23,644 nt of DNA. Source: an uncultured Ruminococcus sp. GTDB lineage: Bacteria > Bacillota_A > Clostridia > Oscillospirales > Ruminococcaceae. The stretch spans positions 1 to 23,644 of the forward strand of contig CAMOXW010000086.1 in NCBI GenBank assembly GCA_946629405.1, in the 5' to 3' direction. Below are positions 15,958 through 22,355 of this stretch, piece by piece. Positions within the stretch are counted from its first letter, which is position 1. Each line of letters opens with the position of its first letter. The notes beneath the pieces were generated by a model. It saw only the letters and a list, made by a program, of their open reading frames with translations. It had not been told where the DNA came from and ran no database searches. A program made the translations under genes and the position numbers.

Positions 15958-16019
15958 ACAGAAACACATCGGTTAGTACAACAGGTAAAATTTTTTAATT
16001 GGTTTGAAAGGTGATAAAT

Positions 16020-17201
16020 ATGAATAACAAGATCAAGATGGTTTCAATTCTCGCGTCCTTATCGCTGCTTACGGGCTGCGCCGGACTTAACAATTCCTCG
16101 TCAAGCAGCAAGAAGGAGAGCAGCACCAAGGCTGACACGACAGCAGACTGCTGCGAGGGCAAAACAAACGACTGCTGCACAAATGAGCCCGCCGACTGCT
16201 GCGGTGACAGTGCAGAGGCAGTTCTCGGCACTCCGGAAAAGACTGATATAACGATAGGACATCTCAATTCAACTGCTCATCTGCTTGCGTTTGTTGCTAA
16301 GGAGGAGGGCTTCTTCGATGAGGAGGGACTTGACGTTGACCTTACTCAGTTCTCCAGTGCTTCAGAGCTTGTGAACGGTCTTGAATCCGGAAAGCTTGAT
16401 GTAGCTTTTATCGGTTCAGTACCTACGCTGACATTCCAGAGCCAGGGACACGACGTTTCTATATTCGGCGGAGCAATGACTAACGGACACGGCTACGTTA
16501 TCAAGTCAGAATTTGCTGATGAGGATGAGCTCGGCGTTGAGATCCTCAAGGGAAGGAACGTTGCTTCCGTAAAGAACTCTGTTCAGGATGCAGAACTCCA
16601 GATACTTCTCAAGAATGCCGGGATTGCAATCGGAGACGGTGAAGATGAGGTAAATATAGTTTACTTCGACAGCCAGAAGGACGCCTACGCTGCACTTCTC
16701 AACAAATCAATAGATGCAGCTTCGGCTTATTCTCCCTATACATCGCTTGCAAAATCCCAGGGCTACAAAGTAGTTTACTACTGCGCTAACGAGCCGGCTC
16801 TTGCAAATCAGCCCTGCTGCCGTCAGGTCGCAACGACATCCGCACTCAGCGAAAACCCCAACACATATATCGCAATAGAGAGGGCGTTCATAAAAGCCTA
16901 CCACTTCTCCCAGACTGACCATGAGAAGACTGTTAAGGATGTAAAGAAGTACATAGATATCGAGGATGATCTCATTAACGTTGAACTTTACGACGGATTC
17001 GGCTTCTCAGTTCCTGACCCCGACAAGCAGGGAACTATCGAGCTGAAAAACACGATCGTTGAGCTTGGCTATACAGAGGACTATGACATTGATTCCCATT
17101 ACAATACTGAAATATACAAGAAGGCTCTTGAAAGCATTCTTGCAGAGGGCTCGGACGACATTTATAAATCATTAGAGGAGCATTTCAATGAATACGAATA
17201 A
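16020..17201 (+). CDS. Sulfonate/nitrate/taurine-type ABC importer binding lipoprotein with Asp-Cys-Cys repeats
   Basis: This 393-residue lipoprotein has signal peptide residues 1-19 and lipobox LTGC (lipidated Cys20). A Ser/Lys-rich linker then holds three Asp-Cys-Cys units at 43-45, 51-53 and 59-61, exactly eight apart. The binding domain starts near residue 75 (ITIGHLNSTAHLLAFVAKEE) and follows the SsuA/NrtA/TauA family: EEGFFDEEGLDV, LDVAFIGSVPT, GGAMTNGHGYVI. Further cysteines lie in the second lobe (Cys255, and Cys266-Cys267 in QPCCRQ). I chose the ATG at 16020, preceded by AAAGGTG; a GTG at 16011 lies within that ribosome site. It feeds the ATPase and permease that follow. A sulfur compound as ligand is likely from the Cys leader and mcc neighbours, but unproven. 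Confidence 0.83.
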   Translation: MNNKIKMVSILASLSLLTGCAGLNNSSSSSKKESSTKADTTADCCEGKTNDCCTNEPADCCGDSAEAVLGTPEKTDITIGHLNSTAHLLAFVAKEEGFFDEEGLDVDLTQFSSASELVNGLESGKLDVAFIGSVPTLTFQSQGHDVSIFGGAMTNGHGYVIKSEFADEDELGVEILKGRNVASVKNSVQDAELQILLKNAGIAIGDGEDEVNIVYFDSQKDAYAALLNKSIDAASAYSPYTSLAKSQGYKVVYYCANEPALANQPCCRQVATTSALSENPNTYIAIERAFIKAYHFSQTDHEKTVKDVKKYIDIEDDLINVELYDGFGFSVPDPDKQGTIELKNTIVELGYTEDYDIDSHYNTEIYKKALESILAEGSDDIYKSLEEHFNEYE

Positions 17202-18006
17202 GATCGAGATAAAGGATCTGACAGTGAATTATACGGAGAATAAGCGGAGCTTCAACGCTCTTACAAACGTGTCGTTCAACGTTGGAAACGGCGAGTTCGT
17301 AAGCGTTATCGGTGCAAGCGGCTGCGGAAAATCAACTCTGCTCAGCGTGCTTGAGGGCTTATATGCCCCGGCAGGCGGCACTGTCCAGATCGACGGCAAG
17401 GAGCTTCACGGAACAGGTACAGAGCGAGGAGTAGTGTTTCAGCACTACTCCCTGTTCCCGTGGATGACAACAAAAAAGAATATCGAGTTCGGAATAAAGC
17501 AGGCACGTCATGACGTTAAGCGCAGTGAGCGTTCAAGAATTGCTGACGAATTTCTCACTAAGGTGGGGCTGTCCGGCTTCGGCGGGAAGTATCCTTCACA
17601 GCTCTCCGGCGGTATGCAGCAGCGTGCGGCGATAGCCAGAGCACTTGCAATGAATACCGAGATACTTCTTATGGACGAACCGTTCAGCGCTATTGATGCC
17701 AAGAACCGCGTTATACTCCAGGAGCTTCTTCTCAAGCTCTGGGAGGGTGATGGTTCAGAGGAGCGCAAGACCGTTGTATTTGTTACACATGACATAGATG
17801 AGGCTATACTTCTTTCAGACAGGATCGTTGTACTGACAGCTCACCCCGGAACGGTGCATGAGATAGTGAATGTACCTTTCGAGCGTCCCCGCAGACGTGA
17901 GGACCTTGTAAAGACGGATGAGTACGGTAAATTCCGCAATAAACTCCTCTCACTGCTGTATAACGACATTGCTGAGCGTATAGGCGGGGATGAGGTGGTA
18001 TTATGA
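17188..18006 (+). CDS. Sulfonate/nitrate/taurine-type ABC importer ATP-binding protein
   Basis: This is a 272-residue ATPase subunit of the SsuB/TauB/NrtD type. Walker A is GASGCGKST (42-50), Q-loop Gln85 in VVFQHYSLFPWMT, signature LSGGMQQR (139-146), Walker B ILLMDEP (159-165) and switch His201 in FVTHD. The FPW motif after the Q-loop is typical of the family. The gene overlaps the end of the lipoprotein gene by 14 bases and has GAGGAG upstream, inside that gene. Its stop overlaps the permease start as ATGA. It drives uptake through the permease using the lipoprotein for capture. Confidence 0.9.
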   Translation: MNTNKIEIKDLTVNYTENKRSFNALTNVSFNVGNGEFVSVIGASGCGKSTLLSVLEGLYAPAGGTVQIDGKELHGTGTERGVVFQHYSLFPWMTTKKNIEFGIKQARHDVKRSERSRIADEFLTKVGLSGFGGKYPSQLSGGMQQRAAIARALAMNTEILLMDEPFSAIDAKNRVILQELLLKLWEGDGSEERKTVVFVTHDIDEAILLSDRIVVLTAHPGTVHEIVNVPFERPRRREDLVKTDEYGKFRNKLLSLLYNDIAERIGGDEVVL

Positions 18007-18923
18007 CGATAAAAAAGAGATTCCTCCGTGTCACACATCTCCTGTTCATTGTACTTCTGCTTATACAGCTTCTTCCGGATCAGTCAACAAAGGCTGTATA
18101 TACAGGCTCGCTGGTAAAGTTTATAATTGGCGTGGAAGGAGTAGTCCTCGCAGGCTCAGCACTTATCAAGAAGGAACAGTCACTTGCACTTCTGCTCGAT
18201 ATAGCGGGATTTGTATTCGTATTTCTGGCGGCGTGGACGCTTGCGACGGCAAAGTACAATTACCTCAACGACCTGCTTTTCCCGGCCCCGGGCAAGGTCG
18301 TACACCAGTTTGTTCTCGACAGGGATAAGATATGGACGAACGTAAGAAGCTCGCTCGTTACGATAATCAAGGGCTTCTTCCTTGCGGCGGTTGTTGCAGT
18401 ACCGCTCGGGCTGTTCATCGGCTGGAGCGCAAGAGTAGGCAGCGCTGCTACATATATCACCAAATTTTTCAGCTCGATACCCCCGATAGTATATATTCCC
18501 TATGGTATTGCGCTTCTCCCGACATTCCAGTCGGTATCAGTATTCGTAATATTCCTTGCGACCTTCTGGCCGGTATTTGCCGGAACGATGAGCGGAGTTC
18601 TTGGAGTTGACAAGAAGATAATCGACTCGGCAAAGGTGCTGAACGTGGGCAGGATCGAGATGCTGTTCAAGGTAATACTTCCGGCATCATTGCAGCAGAT
18701 CTTCCTCGGATGCAATCAGGGACTCAGCGTTTCGTTCATACTCCTCACCTCTGCGGAGATGATAAATGCTAAGGACGGAATGGGGTATTATGTCAAATAT
18801 TACTCGGATTTCGGCGACTACACCCGCACGATCACCGGACTTCTCGTCATCGGCTTCGTAGTCATCGGAGTGACCTTCATATTCAATAAGCTCCAGAACT
18901 ACCTTCTTCGCTGGAAACACTGA
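18003..18923 (+). CDS. Sulfonate/nitrate/taurine-type ABC importer permease
   Basis: This 306-residue membrane protein has about eight hydrophobic segments. It has the importer permease fold with the ATPase-contact loop around KIIDSAKVLNVGRIEMLFKV, an EAA-type motif, and VPLGLFIGWS typical of the SsuC/TauC family. Two extra spans at residues 10-85 precede the usual start of the family, making it longer than the common 250-270. It overlaps the ATPase gene by four bases and is the last gene before a strong terminator. Confidence 0.87.
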   Translation: MTIKKRFLRVTHLLFIVLLLIQLLPDQSTKAVYTGSLVKFIIGVEGVVLAGSALIKKEQSLALLLDIAGFVFVFLAAWTLATAKYNYLNDLLFPAPGKVVHQFVLDRDKIWTNVRSSLVTIIKGFFLAAVVAVPLGLFIGWSARVGSAATYITKFFSSIPPIVYIPYGIALLPTFQSVSVFVIFLATFWPVFAGTMSGVLGVDKKIIDSAKVLNVGRIEMLFKVILPASLQQIFLGCNQGLSVSFILLTSAEMINAKDGMGYYVKYYSDFGDYTRTITGLLVIGFVVIGVTFIFNKLQNYLLRWKH

Positions 18924-18930
18924 ACGAATA

Positions 18931-18958
18931 CCTCTGAACTCAGGTTCAGGGGTTTTTT
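18931..18958 (+). terminator. Intrinsic terminator of the importer operon
   Basis: CCTCTGAAC (18931-18939) pairs with GTTCAGGGG (18944-18952), with one T-G wobble and a four-base loop, followed by six T. Confidence 0.88.
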
Positions 18959-18992
18959 ACTGTCTGGGAAAACCACAAAAATTTACGGTTGA

Positions 18993-19011
18993 TTATAAGG
19001 AAATTCTATAA
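18993..19011. promoter_or_regulatory. Candidate LysR-type regulator site upstream of the mcc promoter
   Basis: TTATA (18993-18997), nine bases, then TATAA (19007-19011): an inverted repeat centred about 70 bases before the predicted transcription start, the usual place for a LysR recognition site. A second dyad CTAT-N8-ATAG (19012-19027) lies between it and the -35. The LysR gene at 22356 is the obvious candidate; binding is inferred. Confidence 0.4.
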
Positions 19012-19037
19012 CTATTGCCGATTATAGACAAAACCTA

Positions 19038-19066
19038 TTGACAAAGTAAGATATCGGTGCTATAAT
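19038..19066 (+). promoter_or_regulatory. Sigma-A promoter of the mcc operon
   Basis: Perfect -35 TTGACA (19038-19043) and -10 TATAAT (19061-19066), spacing 17, with a TG extended -10. The predicted start is near 19073, so a leader of about 220 bases precedes the first enzyme gene. So perfect a promoter for a biosynthetic operon implies control by repression or attenuation. Confidence 0.88.
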
Positions 19067-19073
19067 ACATACA

Positions 19074-19086
19074 TACCCGATAGGTA
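19074..19086. promoter_or_regulatory. Operator-like inverted repeat at the mcc transcription start
   Basis: TACC-CGATA-GGTA is a perfect four-base dyad right at the predicted start of transcription, where a bound repressor would block it. Related sequences occur at 15857-15869 (reverse orientation) and 23333-23349. The half-site style recalls Rrf2-family regulators such as CymR; that identity is a guess. Confidence 0.45.
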
Positions 19087-19115
19087 AACGAAGTATTAGC
19101 AAAGGAGAGCTGAAC

Positions 19116-19211
19116 ATGAGAGGCTTCAATATGATGTGTTGTTGTATTAATATTTCTATGAACGCCCGTATCCCGCAGACTTATGATCAGCGATGTTGCG
19201 CTTTGTCCTGA
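19116..19211 (+). CDS. Cysteine-rich leader peptide of the mcc operon (31 residues)
   Basis: A short gene with AAAGGAG eight bases before its ATG. The peptide begins MRGFNMMCCCINISMNARIP (residues 1-20) and ends QTYDQRCCALS. Five of 31 residues are Cys, in runs at 8-10 (TGT TGT TGT) and 27-28 (TGT TGC). It has no similarity to a functional protein and lies upstream of an intrinsic terminator. It therefore fits a ribosome-stalling leader that reports charged tRNA-Cys. Codons 17-21 contain the RNA strand that can open the terminator (19166-19176). The codons CGA TGT TGC are shared exactly with the importer leader at 15946-15954. Expression as a real peptide is inferred. Confidence 0.78.
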   Translation: MRGFNMMCCCINISMNARIPQTYDQRCCALS

Positions 19212-19257
19212 TATCACTGAGTGAGGTACAGCGCTTGCTGTTATGCGCGGAATGCGG
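19166..19257 (+). promoter_or_regulatory. Antiterminator pairing of the mcc attenuator
   Basis: CCGTATCCCGC (19166-19176) can pair with GCGGAATGCGG (19247-19257): ten pairs over eleven positions, one of them G-U, with a single C-A mismatch. The second strand is the left arm of the terminator at 19246-19269, so the two folds exclude each other. The first strand lies between the two Cys runs of the leader gene. A ribosome held at Cys8-10 would leave it free and permit read-through. A ribosome moving through codons 17-21 would cover it and allow termination. Confidence 0.65.
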
Positions 19258-19279
19258 TGGCATTCCGCGTTTTTATTTT
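19246..19279 (+). terminator. Attenuator terminator before the mcc enzyme genes
   Basis: CGCGGAATGC (19246-19255) pairs perfectly with GCATTCCGCG (19260-19269) around a GGTG loop, followed by TTTTTATTTT. It ends just before the AGGAGGT ribosome site (19281-19287) of the first operon gene, so it can only serve as a leader terminator. Confidence 0.88.
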
Positions 19280-19292
19280 CAGGAGGTTCATT

Positions 19293-20189
19293 ATGGTCAA
19301 TGAAAGAGAAAGCGTGACCGCTAAGATGTGCGCGTTCGCAAGAGCATGGCACTCCAACCGTTCACACAATAAAATATACGACGACTACCTTGCATATGAT
19401 ATGCTCGGCAAGGAGGAATACGACAGCATTTATGAAATGATAAGCGGAGGCTTTGACGGCACACAGAGCTTCTCACGCGAGGATACAGAGCAGCTCATAA
19501 CCCAGTATATAGCACCTATCCCGCTTTCGAGAATACATTTTTCCGAGAGCAGGCTCGCTGAATTTGCTGCTGAGAACGGCAAGATACAGTATGTCATCTG
19601 CGGCGCCGGTTCCGATACCTTCGCCTTCCGCAACGAGAACGAGGATATCGAGGTCTTTGAGATAGACCACCCTGATACCCAGCGCTATAAGCTCCAGAAG
19701 ATATCGGAGCTGGAGTGGAATATCCGTCGGAATGTACACTATGTACCGGTCGATTTCGAGAAGGAGCGAATGTGCGGAAAGCTTCTTGCAGCGGGCTTTG
19801 ATCCGGGAAAAAAGACATTTTTCAGTATACTCGGAGTTTCGTATTATCTGACGCTCGATGTATTCGCGGATACACTTGCTCAGATGGCTGAGCTTTCCTC
19901 GCTCGGCAGCGGACTTGTATTTGATTACCCCATAAAGACAGGCGAATTCCCGCGCAGAGTTTACCGTCTTGAACAAATAACGGAATCTCTCGGAGAGGTG
20001 ATGCGCGGCGGCTTTGACTACAACGAGGTATCACGCGCGCTTTACTCGCTCGGGTTCCAGATAGATACCTATATGCCGCCGGAAAAGGTCCAGAGAGAAT
20101 ACTTTTCCGGACGCACTGACGGACTTAAAGCATTTGAAAACGTGAGCCTGATCTCGGCTGCTTATACCGCAGGCTATGACTATGAATAA
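19293..20189 (+). CDS. SAM-dependent methyltransferase, leucine carboxyl methyltransferase (LCM)-like
   Basis: This 298-residue cytoplasmic methyltransferase belongs to the LCM/TIGR00027-type family. The SAM-binding glycine motif is VICGAGSDTFAFR (101-113), with the acidic strand VFEIDHPDTQRYK (121-133), the usual LCM pair. AGGAGGT sets the ATG at 19293; the frame is open to a GTG at 19221, but that part crosses the terminator. As first gene of the mcc operon it occupies the position of yrrT, a different methyltransferase, in the Bacillus subtilis yrrT-mccA-mccB operon. A role in using SAM so that its homocysteine can enter cysteine synthesis is plausible. No SAH nucleosidase or LuxS gene is present here. 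The methyl acceptor is unknown. Confidence 0.75.
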   Translation: MVNERESVTAKMCAFARAWHSNRSHNKIYDDYLAYDMLGKEEYDSIYEMISGGFDGTQSFSREDTEQLITQYIAPIPLSRIHFSESRLAEFAAENGKIQYVICGAGSDTFAFRNENEDIEVFEIDHPDTQRYKLQKISELEWNIRRNVHYVPVDFEKERMCGKLLAAGFDPGKKTFFSILGVSYYLTLDVFADTLAQMAELSSLGSGLVFDYPIKTGEFPRRVYRLEQITESLGEVMRGGFDYNEVSRALYSLGFQIDTYMPPEKVQREYFSGRTDGLKAFENVSLISAAYTAGYDYE

Positions 20190-20200
20190 GGAGAATTATC

Positions 20201-21361
20201 ATGAGCAGATTCAATAATACAGAAACAGCACTTATCCACGGAGGTATATCCATAGACGAACGTACCGGCGCAGTAAATGTGCCGATCTACCAGACCTCGA
20301 CCTACAAGCAGGACGGTCTCGGAAAAATGAGGGGATATGAGTATTCCCGCACAGGCAATCCTACCAGAGAGGCGCTTGAGGCGCTTATAAACGAGCTTGA
20401 AGGCGGCTATGCAGGCTTTGCATTCGGTTCCGGAATGGCTGCACTTACGGCTGTACTGAGCCTTCTTCACAGCGGTGACCGCGTGCTGATCTCAAGCAAT
20501 GTCTACGGCGGAACGTTCCGTCTTCTCAGTAAGGTGTTTGACCACTTCAGTATAACCTACACCATTGCAGAAACTACTGACCTTACAGTCTATGAAAGCC
20601 AGATCACTCCGGATGTCAGGGCTGCTATAATCGAGAGTCCGGCAAATCCGCTGATGACCGTCACTGATATAAAGGCAGTTGCGGAGGTTTCACACAGGCA
20701 CGGTCTTCTCGTCATTGTGGACAATACCTTCATGACGCCATATCTCCAGAGACCGCTTGAACTCGGGGCTGATATCGTTGTTCACAGCGCGACAAAGTAC
20801 CTCGGCGGACACAGTGATGTAGTTGCAGGTCTTGCAGTTGTGAGCAATAAGGAGCTTGCAGAGAAGATAGCCTTTATCCAGAATTCGACAGGCGGTGTAC
20901 TCGGACCGTTCGATTCCTTCCTCCTCATAAGAGGTATAAAGACGCTTGCCGTCCGCATGGACAGACACGTTTACAATGCCGAAAAAGCTGCTGAATTCCT
21001 CTCGGCGCACAAGGCAGTGAAGAACGTTTACTATCCCGGACTGGAGAGCTCACAGGGCTTTGCGGTCAACCGCAGACAGGCAAGGAACGGCGGTGCGATG
21101 ATATCCTTTGAGCTTCATGAGAACTACGATATACGCAGGTTCTTCGAGAGCCTTGAGCTTGTATCGCTTGCTGAAAGCCTCGGCGGAGTTGAATCCCTCG
21201 TATGCCATCCTGCTACAATGACCCACGCCTCGATACCAGCGGATATCCGCAAAAAGGTCGGCATAACAGACGGTCTGATACGCCTTTCAGTCGGCATCGA
21301 GAGCATCGAGGACATCCTCGCAGACATAGATCAGGCAATTGCTAAGGCGGAGGTAAAGTGA
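20201..21361 (+). CDS. mccB: Cystathionine gamma-lyase / Cys-Met metabolism PLP enzyme
   Basis: This is a 386-residue PLP enzyme of the gamma-family. YSRTGNPT (48-55) supplies the phosphate-binding Tyr and Arg of the neighbouring subunit, FGSGMAA the PLP-stacking region, VDNTF the cofactor Asp, and HSATKYLGGH the Schiff-base Lys199. It would split cystathionine to cysteine, 2-oxobutyrate and ammonia. The same fold can act as a synthase, so substrate direction is inferred from the mccA neighbour and the Cys leader. A GGAG site precedes the ATG, 11 bases after the methyltransferase gene. Its last base is the first base of the next start codon, giving tight coupling. Confidence 0.85.
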   Translation: MSRFNNTETALIHGGISIDERTGAVNVPIYQTSTYKQDGLGKMRGYEYSRTGNPTREALEALINELEGGYAGFAFGSGMAALTAVLSLLHSGDRVLISSNVYGGTFRLLSKVFDHFSITYTIAETTDLTVYESQITPDVRAAIIESPANPLMTVTDIKAVAEVSHRHGLLVIVDNTFMTPYLQRPLELGADIVVHSATKYLGGHSDVVAGLAVVSNKELAEKIAFIQNSTGGVLGPFDSFLLIRGIKTLAVRMDRHVYNAEKAAEFLSAHKAVKNVYYPGLESSQGFAVNRRQARNGGAMISFELHENYDIRRFFESLELVSLAESLGGVESLVCHPATMTHASIPADIRKKVGITDGLIRLSVGIESIEDILADIDQAIAKAEVK

Positions 21362-22278
21362 TGAATTACTATGATTCAATGCAGTCGCTTATCGGCAATA
21401 CCCCGCTGGTAAGGCTCGGAAATATCGTTAAGCGTGAAGGCGTGAACGTCTTTGCAAAGCTCGAATTATACAACCCCTCCGGCAGTGTCAAGGACCGCAC
21501 AGGTCTTTACATGATAAACGATGCCGAGCGCAGGGGAGTGCTTGCTCCCGGCGGGACTATCGTAGAAGCTACTGCCGGAAATACCGGACTTGGCATTGCG
21601 TTTGCAGCACTGAACAGAGGCTACAGGATCATTTTTGTTGTACCGACTAAGTTTTCCGCGGAGAAGCAGGCACTTCTCCGTGCTCTGGGAGCTGAGGTCA
21701 TAAATACTCCCCGGGAGCTCGGGATGCTCGGAGCAGTTGCAAAGGCTGAGGAGATCAAGGCACAGATACCCGGTTCGGTATCGCTGGAGCAGTTCAAGAA
21801 CCAGAGCAATCCGCTCGCTCACTATGAGACTACCGGCAGAGAGATATATGAGGCTCTGGACGGCAATATCGACTATGTTGTAGCAGGTGCCGGAAGCGGC
21901 GGCACATATACCGGGATACTCCGCTACATCAAGGAGCGTGTTCCGGGAGCAAAGGGTGTTCTCGCTGATCCGATCGGCTCAACTATGGGCGGCGGAGAAC
22001 ACAGTGACTACAACATTGAGGGAATAGGAAATGACTTCATTGCTGATACAATGGATATGACACTTGTAGATAAGGTCATAAAGGTCAACGACACTGAGGC
22101 TTTTGATACGGCGCGTATGCTTGCAAGGAGTGAGGGCGTTATCGCAGGCTCGTCCTCCGGAGCAGCGATGGCGGCTGTACTGAAGCTCATAGAGAGCGGT
22201 GCTAAGGGAAATATCGTAACAGTGTTCCCTGACCGCGGAGACAGATACTTCACCACGGGACTTTTCAGTCTTGAATGA
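21361..22278 (+). CDS. mccA: O-acetylserine-dependent cystathionine beta-synthase / cysteine synthase family
   Basis: The protein is a 305-residue PLP enzyme of the beta-family. SLIGNTPLVRL, then NPSGSVKDR with PLP Lys44, then EATAGNTGLGIAF (GNTG 73-76) and GAGSGGTYTG form the cofactor site. The stretches PTKFSAEKQALLRALGAEV, LGMLGAVAKAEEI and QFKNQSNPLAHYETTG track Bacillus MccA more closely than CysK. It would join homocysteine to O-acetylserine, forming cystathionine for MccB. GGAGGT at 21349-21354 lies six bases from the ATG at 21361; the GTG at 21358 is too near and is rejected. Plain cysteine synthase (cysK) is the alternative. Confidence 0.8.
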   Translation: MNYYDSMQSLIGNTPLVRLGNIVKREGVNVFAKLELYNPSGSVKDRTGLYMINDAERRGVLAPGGTIVEATAGNTGLGIAFAALNRGYRIIFVVPTKFSAEKQALLRALGAEVINTPRELGMLGAVAKAEEIKAQIPGSVSLEQFKNQSNPLAHYETTGREIYEALDGNIDYVVAGAGSGGTYTGILRYIKERVPGAKGVLADPIGSTMGGGEHSDYNIEGIGNDFIADTMDMTLVDKVIKVNDTEAFDTARMLARSEGVIAGSSSGAAMAAVLKLIESGAKGNIVTVFPDRGDRYFTTGLFSLE

Positions 22279-22298
22279 TAAAAGCTATTGTATCATTC
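22273..22298. repeat. Inverted repeat spanning the mccA stop and the lysR -35
   Basis: GAATGATA (22273-22280) and TATCATTC (22291-22298) are perfect eight-base arms around ten bases. There is no U tract, so it is a poor terminator. Its right arm overlaps the -35 of the LysR gene, as an autoregulatory site would. Confidence 0.45.
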
Positions 22299-22316
22299 CC
22301 GAAGATGTGGTATAAT
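22288..22316 (+). promoter_or_regulatory. Promoter of the LysR-type regulator gene
   Basis: -35 TTGTAT (22288-22293), 17-base spacer, -10 TATAAT (22311-22316) with a TG extended -10. The leader is about 35 bases, with CGGAGGT six bases before the ATG. Confidence 0.75.
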
Positions 22317-22355
22317 CAGATAGTAAATCTCACCACAAATAAACGGAGGTAAACT

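Noticed and set aside
15925..16015. Pairing of ATCATC (15925-15930) with GGTGAT (16010-16015) that would hide the lipoprotein ribosome site
   Set aside because: Only six pairs including a G-U, and the logic would be reversed because a ribosome stalled at Cys-Cys would leave the pairing intact.
16011..16019. GTG start for the binding lipoprotein
   Set aside because: The GTG is part of the AAAGGTG ribosome site for the ATG at 16020, which gives a normal signal peptide.
19198..19248. GCGC-based alternative pairings in the mcc leader (19198-19202 with 19230-19234; 19231-19234 with 19245-19248)
   Set aside because: Only four to five pairs; the 19166-19176 with 19247-19257 pairing is far stronger and explains the terminator switch better.
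19221..19292. In-frame GTG extension of the methyltransferase (contains a Cys-Cys pair)
   Set aside because: It crosses the attenuator terminator and lacks a ribosome site; AGGAGGT at 19281-19287 fixes the start at 19293. The Cys-Cys codons (19236-19241) are probably chance, though worth remembering when testing the attenuator.
18924..19292. T-box or SAM riboswitch in the mcc leader
   Set aside because: No T-box core sequence or S-box core could be seen; the short Cys-rich gene explains the leader better.
21358..21360. GTG start for mccA
   Set aside because: Only three bases from GGAGGT; the ATG at 21361 has better spacing and the family-like beginning.
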